From the NCBI GenBank assembly GCA_007117945.1, contig SKTN01000373.1, positions 1-12,873 on the forward strand: DNA of 12,873 nucleotides, written 5' to 3'. Of the stretch, positions 1 to 5,664 are shown piece after piece; the stretch's first letter is position 1; each line of letters opens with the position of its first letter. Position numbers and translations under genes: made by a program. A model generated the notes under the pieces. It made no database searches and was not told where the DNA came from. It saw nothing but the letters and a program-made list of their open reading frames with translations. The stretch is from Nitriliruptoraceae bacterium. GTDB taxonomy: Bacteria; Actinomycetota; Nitriliruptoria; Nitriliruptorales; Nitriliruptoraceae.

Positions 1-128
1 ACGTGCTGGGTCCCGAGCGCCAGCGCCTTGGGGAAGGGTTTCGGCCGGTCGTCGAGCCCGTAGGCCAGATCGATCGCTCCGGGAGCGGTGGCGGTGGACA
101 TCGAGGAGGGAGGTTGCGAGGGGGTCAC
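1..128 (-). CDS. NCS2-family nucleobase (uracil/xanthine) permease, N-terminal fragment
   Basis: Only the first roughly 42 codons are in the window; the gene runs off the left edge. The peptide contains AYGLDDRPKPFPKALALGTQ followed by His and the start of a Val codon. This matches the conserved N-terminus of the NCS2 (nucleobase:cation symporter-2) family, where a 'YGLDDRP..P.A..LG.QH' segment precedes the first membrane helix. Members import uracil, xanthine, uric acid or other purines with a cation; the substrate cannot be read from this fragment. The start is uncertain. A GTG at 128 has a GGAG five bases upstream. An in-frame ATG at 101 gives a more typical N-terminus but lacks a Shine-Dalgarno. 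The gene lies downstream of purB on the same strand with a gap of about 125 bases, which fits a purine-related role. Family assignment is fairly sure; specificity is open. Confidence 0.72.
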   Translation of the reverse strand, partial: MTPSQPPSSMSTATAPGAIDLAYGLDDRPKPFPKALALGTQH

Positions 129-161
129 GATCGCTCCGCGGGGTCGGGGTGTCGGTGGTGC

Positions 162-191
162 TGTCGGGCCTGGGTCGTGTCGGGCCTGGGT
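162..191. repeat. 14-bp direct repeat in the purB-permease gap
   Basis: The sequence TGTCGGGCCTGGGT occurs at 162-175 and again, identically, at 178-191, two bases apart. It lies between the purB stop and the permease start, in what would be the permease promoter or leader region. It could be a tandem regulator site or simply slippage in GC-rich DNA. The gap also holds the 10-base palindrome CTCGATCGAG at 233-242, just past the purB stop. Nothing else is recognisable there. Confidence 0.5.
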
Positions 192-252
192 GGTGCGCGG
201 GCACGGCTGCCTCGCGGCTGCGACGGGCACCGCTCGATCGAGGTGGTGGTGC

Positions 253-1674
253 CTACAGGATCGCCCCCGGCCGGTAGGCCGCCGCGTCCGGGTAGCGGGC
301 GGTAAGGGCTGCGACCCGCTCGACGAAGGCGGCGACCTGCTCGCTCGCCAGACCGGTGAAGGACAGCGGCTCGTCGAACAGCGCGGCGAGCGCCGCGCGG
401 TCCAGCGGGAGGCGATCGTCAGCGGCCAGGCGGTCGAGCAGGTCGTTGTCGGCGCGGCCGGTCTCACGCATCCCGAGCGCCACGGCGACGGCGTGGCCCT
501 TGATGACCTCGTGCGCGGTCTCACGCCCCACACCGGCCCGCACCGCCGCGACCAGCACCTTGGTGGTCCCGAGGAAGGGCAGGTACCGGGCCAGATCCCG
601 CTCGATCACCGCCGGATAGGCGCCGAGGTCGCCCAGCACGGTCAGGAAGGTCTCGAACAGCCCGTCGAGCGCCAGGAACGCGTCGGGCAGGGCGACGCGG
701 CGCACCACCGAGCAGGACACGTCGCCCTCGTTCCACTGGTCGCCGGAGATCCCGGAGACCATGGCGAGGTGGCCGGTGAGCACGTGGCGCAGGCCGACGA
801 TGCGCTCACAGGAGCGGGCGTTCATCTTGTGGGGCATCGCCGAGGAGCCGACCTGGCCCTCCTGGAACCCCTCGGTGACCAGCTCCGCCCCCGCCATCAG
901 CCGGATGGTGGTGGCCAGGCTGGAGGGTGCGGCGGCGACCTGCACCAGGGCGGCTACGACGTCGAGGTCGATCGAGCGGGGGTAGACCTGGCCGACGCTG
1001 CCGAGCCGGGCGGTGAAGCCGAGGTGGTCGGCGACCCGGTCCTCGAGCGCGGCCACCGTCGCCGCGTCACCGAGCAGGTCGAGGAGGTCCTGCTGGGTCC
1101 CCACGGGGCCCTTGAGACCACGCAGCGGGTAGCCGGCCAGCAGGTCCTCCACGCGCCTCGTGGCCTGGAGCAGCTCCTCACCGGCGTTGGCGAACCGCTT
1201 GCCCAGGGTGGTGGCCTGGGCGGCGACGTTGTGGGACCGGCCCGCCATGACCGTCGCCTGGTGCTCGGTGGCGCGCTCCGCGAGCAGGGCGAGCGCGGCG
1301 ACGCAGCGGTCGCGGACCAGCTCCAGGGCACGCCGGATCTGGAGCTGCTCGACGTTCTCCGTGAGGTCCCGGGAGGTCATGCCCTTGTGGATGTGCTCGT
1401 GGCCGGCGCGGGCGCAGAACTCGTCGATGCGGGCCTTGACGTCGTGGCGGGTGACGCGCTCACGCTCGGCGATGGCGGTGAGGTCGACCTGATCGATCAC
1501 GGCCTCGTAGGCGTCGATGACGCCGTCGGGCACCTCCACCCCGAGCTCGCGCTGCGCGCGCAGCACCGCGATCCACAGCTCCCGTTCCAGCACGACCTTG
1601 GCGGTCGGTGACCACAGGGCGGCCATCGCCTCGCTCGCGTAACGCGACGCGAGCACGTTCGGGATGTCGGCCAC
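253..1674 (-). CDS. purB: Adenylosuccinate lyase
   Basis: PurB acts twice in purine synthesis in the cytosol: it splits SAICAR to AICAR plus fumarate, and adenylosuccinate to AMP plus fumarate. The 473-residue protein is close to the length usual in actinobacteria. Visible motifs are RHDVKA (76-81), TSRD (100-103), a GRSHNVAAQ segment, and the fumarase/aspartase superfamily signature GSSAMPHKMN (276-285), whose serine loop closes over the active site. The C-terminus YRPGAIL resembles mycobacterial PurB. I chose the GTG at 1674 (protein VADIPNVLASRYAS) because AGGAG lies at 1680-1684, five bases upstream, and this gives the family's usual N-terminus. An open frame continues to 1824 but that extension has no family-like sequence. 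The gene is divergent from the TspO gene and upstream of the NCS2 permease. All key motifs are intact. Confidence 0.96.
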   Translation of the reverse strand: MADIPNVLASRYASEAMAALWSPTAKVVLERELWIAVLRAQRELGVEVPDGVIDAYEAVIDQVDLTAIAERERVTRHDVKARIDEFCARAGHEHIHKGMTSRDLTENVEQLQIRRALELVRDRCVAALALLAERATEHQATVMAGRSHNVAAQATTLGKRFANAGEELLQATRRVEDLLAGYPLRGLKGPVGTQQDLLDLLGDAATVAALEDRVADHLGFTARLGSVGQVYPRSIDLDVVAALVQVAAAPSSLATTIRLMAGAELVTEGFQEGQVGSSAMPHKMNARSCERIVGLRHVLTGHLAMVSGISGDQWNEGDVSCSVVRRVALPDAFLALDGLFETFLTVLGDLGAYPAVIERDLARYLPFLGTTKVLVAAVRAGVGRETAHEVIKGHAVAVALGMRETGRADNDLLDRLAADDRLPLDRAALAALFDEPLSFTGLASEQVAAFVERVAALTARYPDAAAYRPGAIL

Positions 1675-1715
1675 CTCGACTCCTGCACCGCTGGACGGGT
1701 CCCGCTGCGGGGCGC

Positions 1716-1721
1716 ACGCTA
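1716..1721 (-). promoter_or_regulatory. Candidate -10 hexamer (TAGCGT) for purB
   Basis: On the minus strand TAGCGT fits the actinobacterial -10 pattern TAnnnT and would place a transcription start about 35 bases before the purB GTG. No convincing -35 is seen. The same hexamer or a one-base variant recurs in other intergenic gaps of the window (5623-5628, 11637-11642 and 11586-11591). It is weak evidence on its own. Confidence 0.3.
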
Positions 1722-1766
1722 GCCGCCGGGCACCATGGGCTTCGCACCTCTGGAGGCGAGCACAGC

Positions 1767-2300
1767 ATGCAGCGCGGACAGCACACGCCGAGCCACGACC
1801 CGACCGACGCAGCCGCTGGCCCATCGGGTCGGCGGCAGGCCCTCGGCGTGGGCGCGTTCCTGTTGCTGGCCTTCGCCGCCGGCGGGATCGGCTCGGTCCT
1901 CCAGGGCAGCGACGTCGGAGCCCGCTACCTGGCCTTCGAGCGACCCGTGTGGGCGCCGCCCTCCTGGGCCTTCGGCGTGGTCTGGCCGGTCCTCTACGTC
2001 CTGATCGGTGTCGCGGCGTGGCGGGTGTGGCGGCAGGCAGGCGGTGTGGGTGCTGCGGCCTGGCCGCTCGGGCTGTGGGCCGGGCAGCTGGTCCTCAACG
2101 CCGCCTGGCCGGGGGTGTTCTTCGGCAGCGACGCCCTGTGGGCCGCGGTGGCGGTCATCGGAATGCTGGACCTCGTCGTGGTGGCGACGGTGGTCACCTT
2201 CGCCCGGGTGGATCGGGCGGCGGCGGCACTGCTGGCCCCCTACCTCGCCTGGATCCTGTACGCCACCGCGCTCAACGTCGCGATCGCCGCGGCCAACTGA
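1767..2300 (+). CDS. tspO: TspO/MBR-family integral membrane protein
   Basis: TspO proteins are five-helix membrane proteins that bind porphyrins and related ligands. In bacteria they are linked to tetrapyrrole handling and oxidative or light stress; the exact role here is not shown. The 177-residue protein carries the family hallmark WAPPSWAFGVVWPVLY (62-77), then an LNAAW segment around 110 (Asn111) and a C-terminal PYLAWILYATALN. Hydrophobic helices lie near 28-46, 70-87, 98-113, 122-143 and 152-173, as expected. The first 25 residues are a polar extension. The ATG at 1767 has GGAGG at 1752-1756, ten bases upstream, which is slightly long but is the best site in this frame. It is the only plus-strand gene among minus-strand neighbours and converges on the FAH gene with a 29-base gap. 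Adjacency to purB suggests no direct functional link. Confidence 0.9.
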   Translation: MQRGQHTPSHDPTDAAAGPSGRRQALGVGAFLLLAFAAGGIGSVLQGSDVGARYLAFERPVWAPPSWAFGVVWPVLYVLIGVAAWRVWRQAGGVGAAAWPLGLWAGQLVLNAAWPGVFFGSDALWAAVAVIGMLDLVVVATVVTFARVDRAAAALLAPYLAWILYATALNVAIAAAN

Positions 2301-2329
2301 CCCCCTTCGCGGACCTGGGACCGGTGGGC

Positions 2330-3136
2330 TCAGCCCTGACCGTTGCCCCGGTCAGCGGGTGCGTTGCGGTCGACGACCGGGTTCTCCAGGGCACCGATGC
2401 CATCGATCTCCACCCGCACGGTCTGGCCGGGCACGATGGGGCCGACCCCCGCCGGGGTCCCCGTGAGGATGACATCGCTCGGCAGCAGCGTCATCACCTG
2501 GGAGATCTCGCTGACCAGGGCGGCGACGTCGTAGACCAGGTCCGCCGTGGTCCCCTCCTGGCGCTCCTCACCATCCACGCTGCACCGGATGGTGAGGTCG
2601 GCGGGATCCAGACCACTGGTGACCGCCGGTCCCAGCGGGCAGAAGGAGTCGAAACCCTTCGCGCGGAACCACTGGCCCTCGGTGCGCTGGAGGTCGCGGG
2701 CCGTGACGTCGTTCGCCGCGGTGTAGCCGAACACCCCGGCCATGGCCTGCTCCGGGGTGACCCGCTGCAGCAGCGCCCCGATCACCACGGCGAGCTCCGC
2801 CTCGTGGTGGAACTCCTCCGCACGATCCGTGGGCAGCCGGATCGCCTCGCCCGGGCCGATCACACTGGAGGACGGCTTGAGGAACAGCAGCGGGGTGTCC
2901 GGCACGCTCCCGCCCATCTCCGCCGCGTGGTCGGCGTAGTTCTTGCCCACGCACACCACCTTGGAGGGGATCACCGGCGCCAGCAGCCTGAGCCCCTCCA
3001 CCGACAGCCGTTCCCCTGTCGCACTGTGGGCGGCGAAGGGGTGCGGCTCGATGAGCACCACCTCGGTGCCGTCGAGCAGCCCGTAGCGTGGCTGGCCCTC
3101 ATGGAGGACACGAACGAACCTGCGGACACCTTCCAT
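2330..3136 (-). CDS. Fumarylacetoacetate hydrolase (FAH) family protein
   Basis: This family includes acylpyruvate hydrolases, oxaloacetate decarboxylases (FAHD1-type) and 2-hydroxyhepta-2,4-diene-1,7-dioate isomerases. All are Mg/Mn-dependent enzymes acting on 2-oxo acids. The 268-residue protein shows the fold in order: an N-terminal beta segment, VGKNYADHAAEMG (63-75) with the His70-Glu73 pair expected of a catalytic lid dyad, and HHEAEL (110-115) supplying metal ligands Glu112 and Glu114. NDVTARDLQ (142-150) supplies the third ligand, Asp143; AKGFDSFCPLGP (159-170) and GTPAGVG (226-232) follow. The ATG at 3136 has GAGG five bases upstream; a GTG two codons earlier is possible. The gene follows cimA after 259 bases, and FAH genes beside leuB/cimA are common in actinobacteria, often annotated as hpcE-like isomerases. 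The true substrate cannot be read. A TACGCT hexamer at 3163-3168 could be its -10. Confidence 0.92.
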   Translation of the reverse strand: MEGVRRFVRVLHEGQPRYGLLDGTEVVLIEPHPFAAHSATGERLSVEGLRLLAPVIPSKVVCVGKNYADHAAEMGGSVPDTPLLFLKPSSSVIGPGEAIRLPTDRAEEFHHEAELAVVIGALLQRVTPEQAMAGVFGYTAANDVTARDLQRTEGQWFRAKGFDSFCPLGPAVTSGLDPADLTIRCSVDGEERQEGTTADLVYDVAALVSEISQVMTLLPSDVILTGTPAGVGPIVPGQTVRVEIDGIGALENPVVDRNAPADRGNGQG

Positions 3137-3201
3137 CAGCACCTCGTCGCGCGGGGAGCCGGAGCGTAGTGTCGCGCGGACTCGAGGCCCGGCCCACGGC
3201 C

Positions 3202-3227
3202 GCCGGTACCGGGCCCCGAGTACCGGC
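3202..3227 (-). other. Hairpin in the cimA-FAH gap
   Basis: GCCGGTAC (3202-3209) and GTACCGGC (3220-3227) form a perfect 8-bp inverted repeat around a 10-base loop. It lies between cimA and the FAH gene, both read on the minus strand. No T-tract follows, so it is not a textbook intrinsic terminator. It could end cimA transcripts, protect an RNA end, or be a dimer operator. Confidence 0.4.
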
Positions 3228-3290
3228 CGGCCGCGTGCTGTCCGACACCACCCAGTGCACCGTGGCGGCCGGCGATGTCCGCAGCCGCGC

Positions 3291-3330
3291 GCACGGGGTC
3301 GAGCACGGGGTCGAGCACGGGGTCGAGCAC
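3291..3330. repeat. 12-bp tandem repeat, 3.3 copies
   Basis: The unit GCACGGGGTCGA occurs three times without a mismatch (3291-3302, 3303-3314, 3315-3326) and is followed by a partial GCAC. It sits in the 259-base gap between cimA and the FAH gene, about 65 bases beyond the cimA stop. Because 12 is a multiple of 3, every overlapping frame shows a four-residue repeat, but no frame there looks like a real protein. Perfect copies suggest recent slippage or selection. The rest of the gap holds the hairpin at 3202-3227 and nothing else I can name. Confidence 0.9.
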
Positions 3331-3395
3331 GCGGCGAGCGTGCACCGGGGCAACCTGAGACCACGGACACCCGCAGCCCGAGCGCAGGTCACGGC

Positions 3396-5033
3396 TCAGC
3401 GCGGCTCCTCCCAGCCGCCCCGGAGGATGGCGTGGGTGTAGGCGTCGGACAGCGCGAGCCAGGAGGCCTCGACCACGTTGGGGTGCACCCCGACGGTGTC
3501 CCACACCTGGGAGCCGTCGGTGGAGCTCACCAGCACGCGGGTGATGGCGTCGGTACCGGCGGTGGCCTCCAGGATGCGGACCTTGTAGTCCGAGAGGTGG
3601 ACCTGGTCGAGCTGCGGCCAGGTGCCGTTGACGGCGTTACGGAACGCGTGGTCCAGGGCGTCGACGGGGCCGTTGCCCTCGCCGGCACCGAGCTTGCGGG
3701 TACCCGCCACCTCGACGGCCAGGATGGCTTCGGCAGGGCCGTCACCCGGGAGCGCATCGCCGTCACCACCGGAGACGTTGACCCGGTAGTGCAGAGAGCG
3801 GAAGGGCTCCTCGACGTCGGGGAGCAGACCGGTGACGCGGCGCAGCAGCAGCTCGAAGGAGGCGTCGGCGGCCTCGTAGGTCCACCCCTGGGACTCGCGG
3901 AGCTTGACCTCGTCGAGCACCGCCCGGGACTGCGCGTCGTCGACCTCGAGCCCGAACTCCTGGGCCTTCAGCTTGATGTTGGCCCGGCCGGCGAGCTCGC
4001 TGACCACGAGGCGCTGCCGGTTGCCGACGTCGGCCGGCTCGATGTGGTTGTACATGTCGGGGGCCTTGGCCAGCGCCGAGGCGTGGATACCCGCCTTGTG
4101 GGCGAAGGCCGTGTGGCCGACGTAGGGCGCGACCGACGGGGTGGTCTGGTTGCACAGCTCGGCGATGGTGTGGCTGATGTCGGTCATCCGCTCGAGCTGA
4201 TCGGGCTGGATCAGCGGGACCTTCCGCTTGAGCTGCAGGTCGGCGAGGATCGTGAACAGGTTGGCGTTGCCGCACCGCTCACCGAGGCCGTTGGCCGTGC
4301 CCTGGACGTGGACGGCGCCGGCCTCGATCCCCAGCAGGGAGTTGGCCACCGCGCACCCACCGTCGTCGTGGAAGTGCAGGCCCACGTCGCAGGACAACTC
4401 ACCGACGAAGCCGTGGACGATCTCGGTCACGTCCCAGGGCATCGCACCACCGTTGGTGTCGCACAGCACGACACACTCCGCGCCCGCCTCGGCCGCGGTG
4501 AGGACCACCTCGCGGGCGTAGGCCGTGTCACGGGCGTAGCCGTCGAAGAAGTGCTCCGCATCGAAGAACACCCGCTTGCCGAGGCTCCGCAGGTAGGTGA
4601 TGGAGTCGGCCACCATCGCGAGGTTCTGCTCGCGCGGGACACCCAACGCCTCGTCGACGTGGTAGCCCCAGGACTTGCCCACCAGGCAGATCGCGTCGGT
4701 GCGGGCATCGACCAGGGCCTGGAGCAGCGGGTCGTCCTCGGCCCGGTGCTTGGCGCTGCGGGTCATCCCGAAGGCGACGAGCGCGGCGTGGTCCAATGCC
4801 AGTTCCCCGTCGGCGGCACGGGCGAAGAACTCCGTGTCCTTGGGGTTGGCCCCCGGCCAGCCGCCCTCGATGTAGGCCACACCCAGCCCGTCCATGTAGC
4901 GGGCCACCTTGAGCTTGTCGTCCACCGACAGGCTCACACCCTCACGTTGGGTGCCGTCGCGCAGCGTGGTGTCGTACAGGTCGAGGCCCGCGCGGGCGCT
5001 CGGCAGTGGCGCGTCGCCACCGGTGGTCGTCAC
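3396..5033 (-). CDS. cimA: (R)-citramalate synthase
   Basis: CimA condenses acetyl-CoA with pyruvate to citramalate, the first step of the threonine-independent route to 2-oxobutyrate and isoleucine. The 545-residue protein has the HMG-CoA lyase-like TIM barrel first: YDTTLRDGTQREG (20-32), then PGANPKD (60-66), which marks CimA rather than 2-isopropylmalate synthase. The metal-binding HFHDD (220-224) and GTANGLGERCGNANL follow, then a VGHTAFAHKAGIHASA linker and a C-terminal LeuA-type dimerisation/allosteric domain from about residue 400. I chose the GTG at 5033. It has GAGGAGAGG just upstream (5042-5050), and the family N-terminus begins shortly after. The frame stays open to 5132 but through regulatory sequence. 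A leader peptide and hairpins (5042-5222) suggest isoleucine-responsive control. LeuB and IlvE, which act later in the same route, are encoded upstream. Confidence 0.95.
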   Translation of the reverse strand: MTTTGGDAPLPSARAGLDLYDTTLRDGTQREGVSLSVDDKLKVARYMDGLGVAYIEGGWPGANPKDTEFFARAADGELALDHAALVAFGMTRSAKHRAEDDPLLQALVDARTDAICLVGKSWGYHVDEALGVPREQNLAMVADSITYLRSLGKRVFFDAEHFFDGYARDTAYAREVVLTAAEAGAECVVLCDTNGGAMPWDVTEIVHGFVGELSCDVGLHFHDDGGCAVANSLLGIEAGAVHVQGTANGLGERCGNANLFTILADLQLKRKVPLIQPDQLERMTDISHTIAELCNQTTPSVAPYVGHTAFAHKAGIHASALAKAPDMYNHIEPADVGNRQRLVVSELAGRANIKLKAQEFGLEVDDAQSRAVLDEVKLRESQGWTYEAADASFELLLRRVTGLLPDVEEPFRSLHYRVNVSGGDGDALPGDGPAEAILAVEVAGTRKLGAGEGNGPVDALDHAFRNAVNGTWPQLDQVHLSDYKVRILEATAGTDAITRVLVSSTDGSQVWDTVGVHPNVVEASWLALSDAYTHAILRGGWEEPR

Positions 5034-5041
5034 GATCCGTT

Positions 5042-5128
5042 CCTCTCCTCGAGCTCCAGCGAGCGGGAGGTGAACCGGGAGGAGAGGGCCGGGCACGTGG
5101 AGCTGCCGGGCCGCTCCCGCAGCCCGGC
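5042..5128 (-). promoter_or_regulatory. Candidate attenuator structures between leader peptide and cimA
   Basis: On the minus strand, GCCGGGCTGC (5128-5119) and GCGGCCCGGC (5114-5105) form a 10-bp stem with one U-G pair, closed by GGGA, a GNRA-type tetraloop. No U-run follows, so it is not a classical terminator. Further on, CCTCTCCTC (5087-5079) is a perfect 9-base complement of GAGGAGAGG (5050-5042), the cimA Shine-Dalgarno, across a 28-base loop. A second GCCCGGC (5094-5088) could compete for pairing with 5128-5122. Inside the leader ORF, GGCGAGG and CCTCGCC form a perfect 7-bp hairpin (5198-5181). GGGCCGG, just after that hairpin, complements CCGGCCC in the 5092-5086 region. Mutually exclusive folds are therefore possible, and ribosome-binding-site sequestration points to translational control. 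Which fold is 'on' cannot be decided by eye. Confidence 0.6.
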
Positions 5129-5135
5129 GCACCGG

Positions 5136-5222
5136 CTACGGGAGCGATCCGATGATGATGGTGATGGCACGCCGGCCCGGGGCGAGGACGACCTCGCCTG
5201 CCGTGGGCTGTGCGGCTGCCAT
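5136..5222 (-). CDS. Leader peptide with Ile-rich control codons, upstream of cimA
   Basis: A 28-codon ORF begins with ATG at 5222 and ends with TAG at 5138-5136, 102 bases before the cimA start. It has its own Shine-Dalgarno, GGGAG (5236-5232), nine bases upstream, and a promoter-like pair just beyond that. Residues 10-24 read EVVLAPGRRAITIII. The ATC ACC ATC ATC ATC run (codons 20-24) is the kind of control-codon cluster that makes ribosomes stall when charged isoleucyl-tRNA is scarce, and it precedes an isoleucine-pathway gene. The last Ile codon ends 23 bases before the hairpin at 5128-5105. The peptide has no recognisable domain and is presumably made only as a sensor. In another frame the same bases read as five histidines, but that frame does not stop near the hairpin. 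Confidence rests on the coincidence of promoter, RBS, control codons, stop and hairpins. Confidence 0.7.
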   Translation of the reverse strand: MAAAQPTAGEVVLAPGRRAITIIIGSLP

Positions 5223-5249
5223 GCTGTTCTGCTCCCGTGGGTGCGCTGA

Positions 5250-5279
5250 ACCGTACCCGGCGGCTCACGCCGATGTCGA
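5250..5279 (-). promoter_or_regulatory. Candidate promoter for the leader peptide-cimA transcript
   Basis: On the minus strand TCGACA (5279-5274) matches five of six bases of the TTGACA -35 consensus. It is followed after 18 bases by TACGGT (5255-5250), which fits the TAnnnT -10 pattern of high-GC actinobacteria. A start about seven bases further on, near 5243, leaves about 20 bases before the leader ATG, with the Shine-Dalgarno in between. The spacing makes this the best promoter candidate in the window. It lies between the dodecin stop and the leader ORF, so cimA could be transcribed independently of dodecin. Confidence 0.5.
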
Positions 5280-5283
5280 ACGC

Positions 5284-5302
5284 GGGCCCGGCACGAGGGC
5301 CC
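5284..5302 (-). terminator. Possible terminator hairpin after dodecin
   Basis: Immediately past the dodecin stop, two copies of the self-complementary GGGCCC (5297-5302 and 5284-5289) can pair across a 7-base loop. No T-run follows. GAGGGCCCTC at 5295-5304 is also a palindrome, so other folds compete. This is a plausible 3' end for dodecin mRNA ahead of the cimA promoter, but weak. Confidence 0.3.
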
Positions 5303-5512
5303 TCAGTCGTCCTCGAGGCGGAACCCGACCTGGATCGTCACCTGGGTGTGCTGGGGCTCACCGTCCTGGATCCAGCCGCGGATCTCCTTGACCTCGAACC
5401 AGTCGAGGTTGCGCATGCTCTCGCCGGCCTTGTGGATCGCCCGTCGGATCGCGTCGTCGACGCCGTCGCGGCTGGAACCGACCAGCTCGATCTTCTTGTA
5501 GACGTTGGACAC
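5303..5512 (-). CDS. Dodecin, flavin-binding dodecameric protein
   Basis: Dodecins are small cytosolic proteins that assemble into hollow dodecamers and store or buffer flavins (FMN, riboflavin or lumichrome). Some also bind CoA. The 69-residue product matches the usual 65-72 residues. It shows the whole family pattern: VYKKIELVGSS at the N-terminus, a central helix DGVDDAIRRAIHKAGESMR, then NLDWFEVKEIRGWI with Trp38 positioned as the flavin-stacking tryptophan, and a C-terminal strand QVGFRLEDD nearly identical to mycobacterial dodecin. The GTG at 5512 is chosen for the strong AGGAGG six bases upstream and the exact family N-terminus. It lies between an Eis-type acetyltransferase and the cimA leader with gaps of about 152 and 80 bases, so it is probably its own transcript. 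Its leader is unusually C-rich on the coding strand. Confidence 0.95.
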   Translation of the reverse strand: MSNVYKKIELVGSSRDGVDDAIRRAIHKAGESMRNLDWFEVKEIRGWIQDGEPQHTQVTIQVGFRLEDD

Positions 5513-5525
5513 CGTGGTCCTCCTG

Positions 5526-5592
5526 GGTTGCGGGGTGCGGGGGTGCGGGTGCGGGGGTGCGGTTGCGCTTGCGTGAGTGCGGGTGCGGGGGC
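5526..5592. repeat. GTGCGGG-type imperfect repeat in the dodecin leader
   Basis: The plus strand carries repeated G-runs in GTGCGGG/GTGCGGGGG units, and the minus strand, which is transcribed into the dodecin leader, reads as C-rich, G-poor CGCACCC units. G-runs spaced this closely could fold into a G-quadruplex on the plus strand. A C-rich, G-poor transcript is the composition of Rho-utilisation sites. The rest of the 152-base gap has TAGCGT at 5628-5623 (minus), a possible -10, and nothing else clear. Confidence 0.6.
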
Positions 5593-5664
5593 TGGCATGA
5601 GTGCGGCCATCGATCGGTGTCGACGCTAGTGGCCACGAGGTGGCGCCGTCGCGGGCCGCCCCGC

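Noticed and set aside
1768..1774. TGCAGCG at the start of the TspO gene as a third copy of the palindromic element.
   Set aside because: No CGCTGCA partner lies 23 bases further on and the flanking bases do not match; it overlaps the start codon by chance.
3291..3330. A CRISPR-like array.
   Set aside because: The units are only 12 bases and directly abut with no spacers; it is a simple tandem repeat.
3137..3370. An N-terminal extension of the FAH-family protein through the 12-bp repeat.
   Set aside because: The extension is a low-complexity Arg/Pro/Ala repeat unlike any FAH N-terminus, whereas the ATG at 3136 has a Shine-Dalgarno and gives the normal family length.
4942..5268. A frame through the cimA leader reading five consecutive histidines, resembling a his-operon leader peptide.
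   Set aside because: The same bases read Ile-Thr-Ile-Ile-Ile in the frame that has its own Shine-Dalgarno and a stop just before the hairpin. The His frame runs on into cimA without stopping, and cimA is not a histidine gene.
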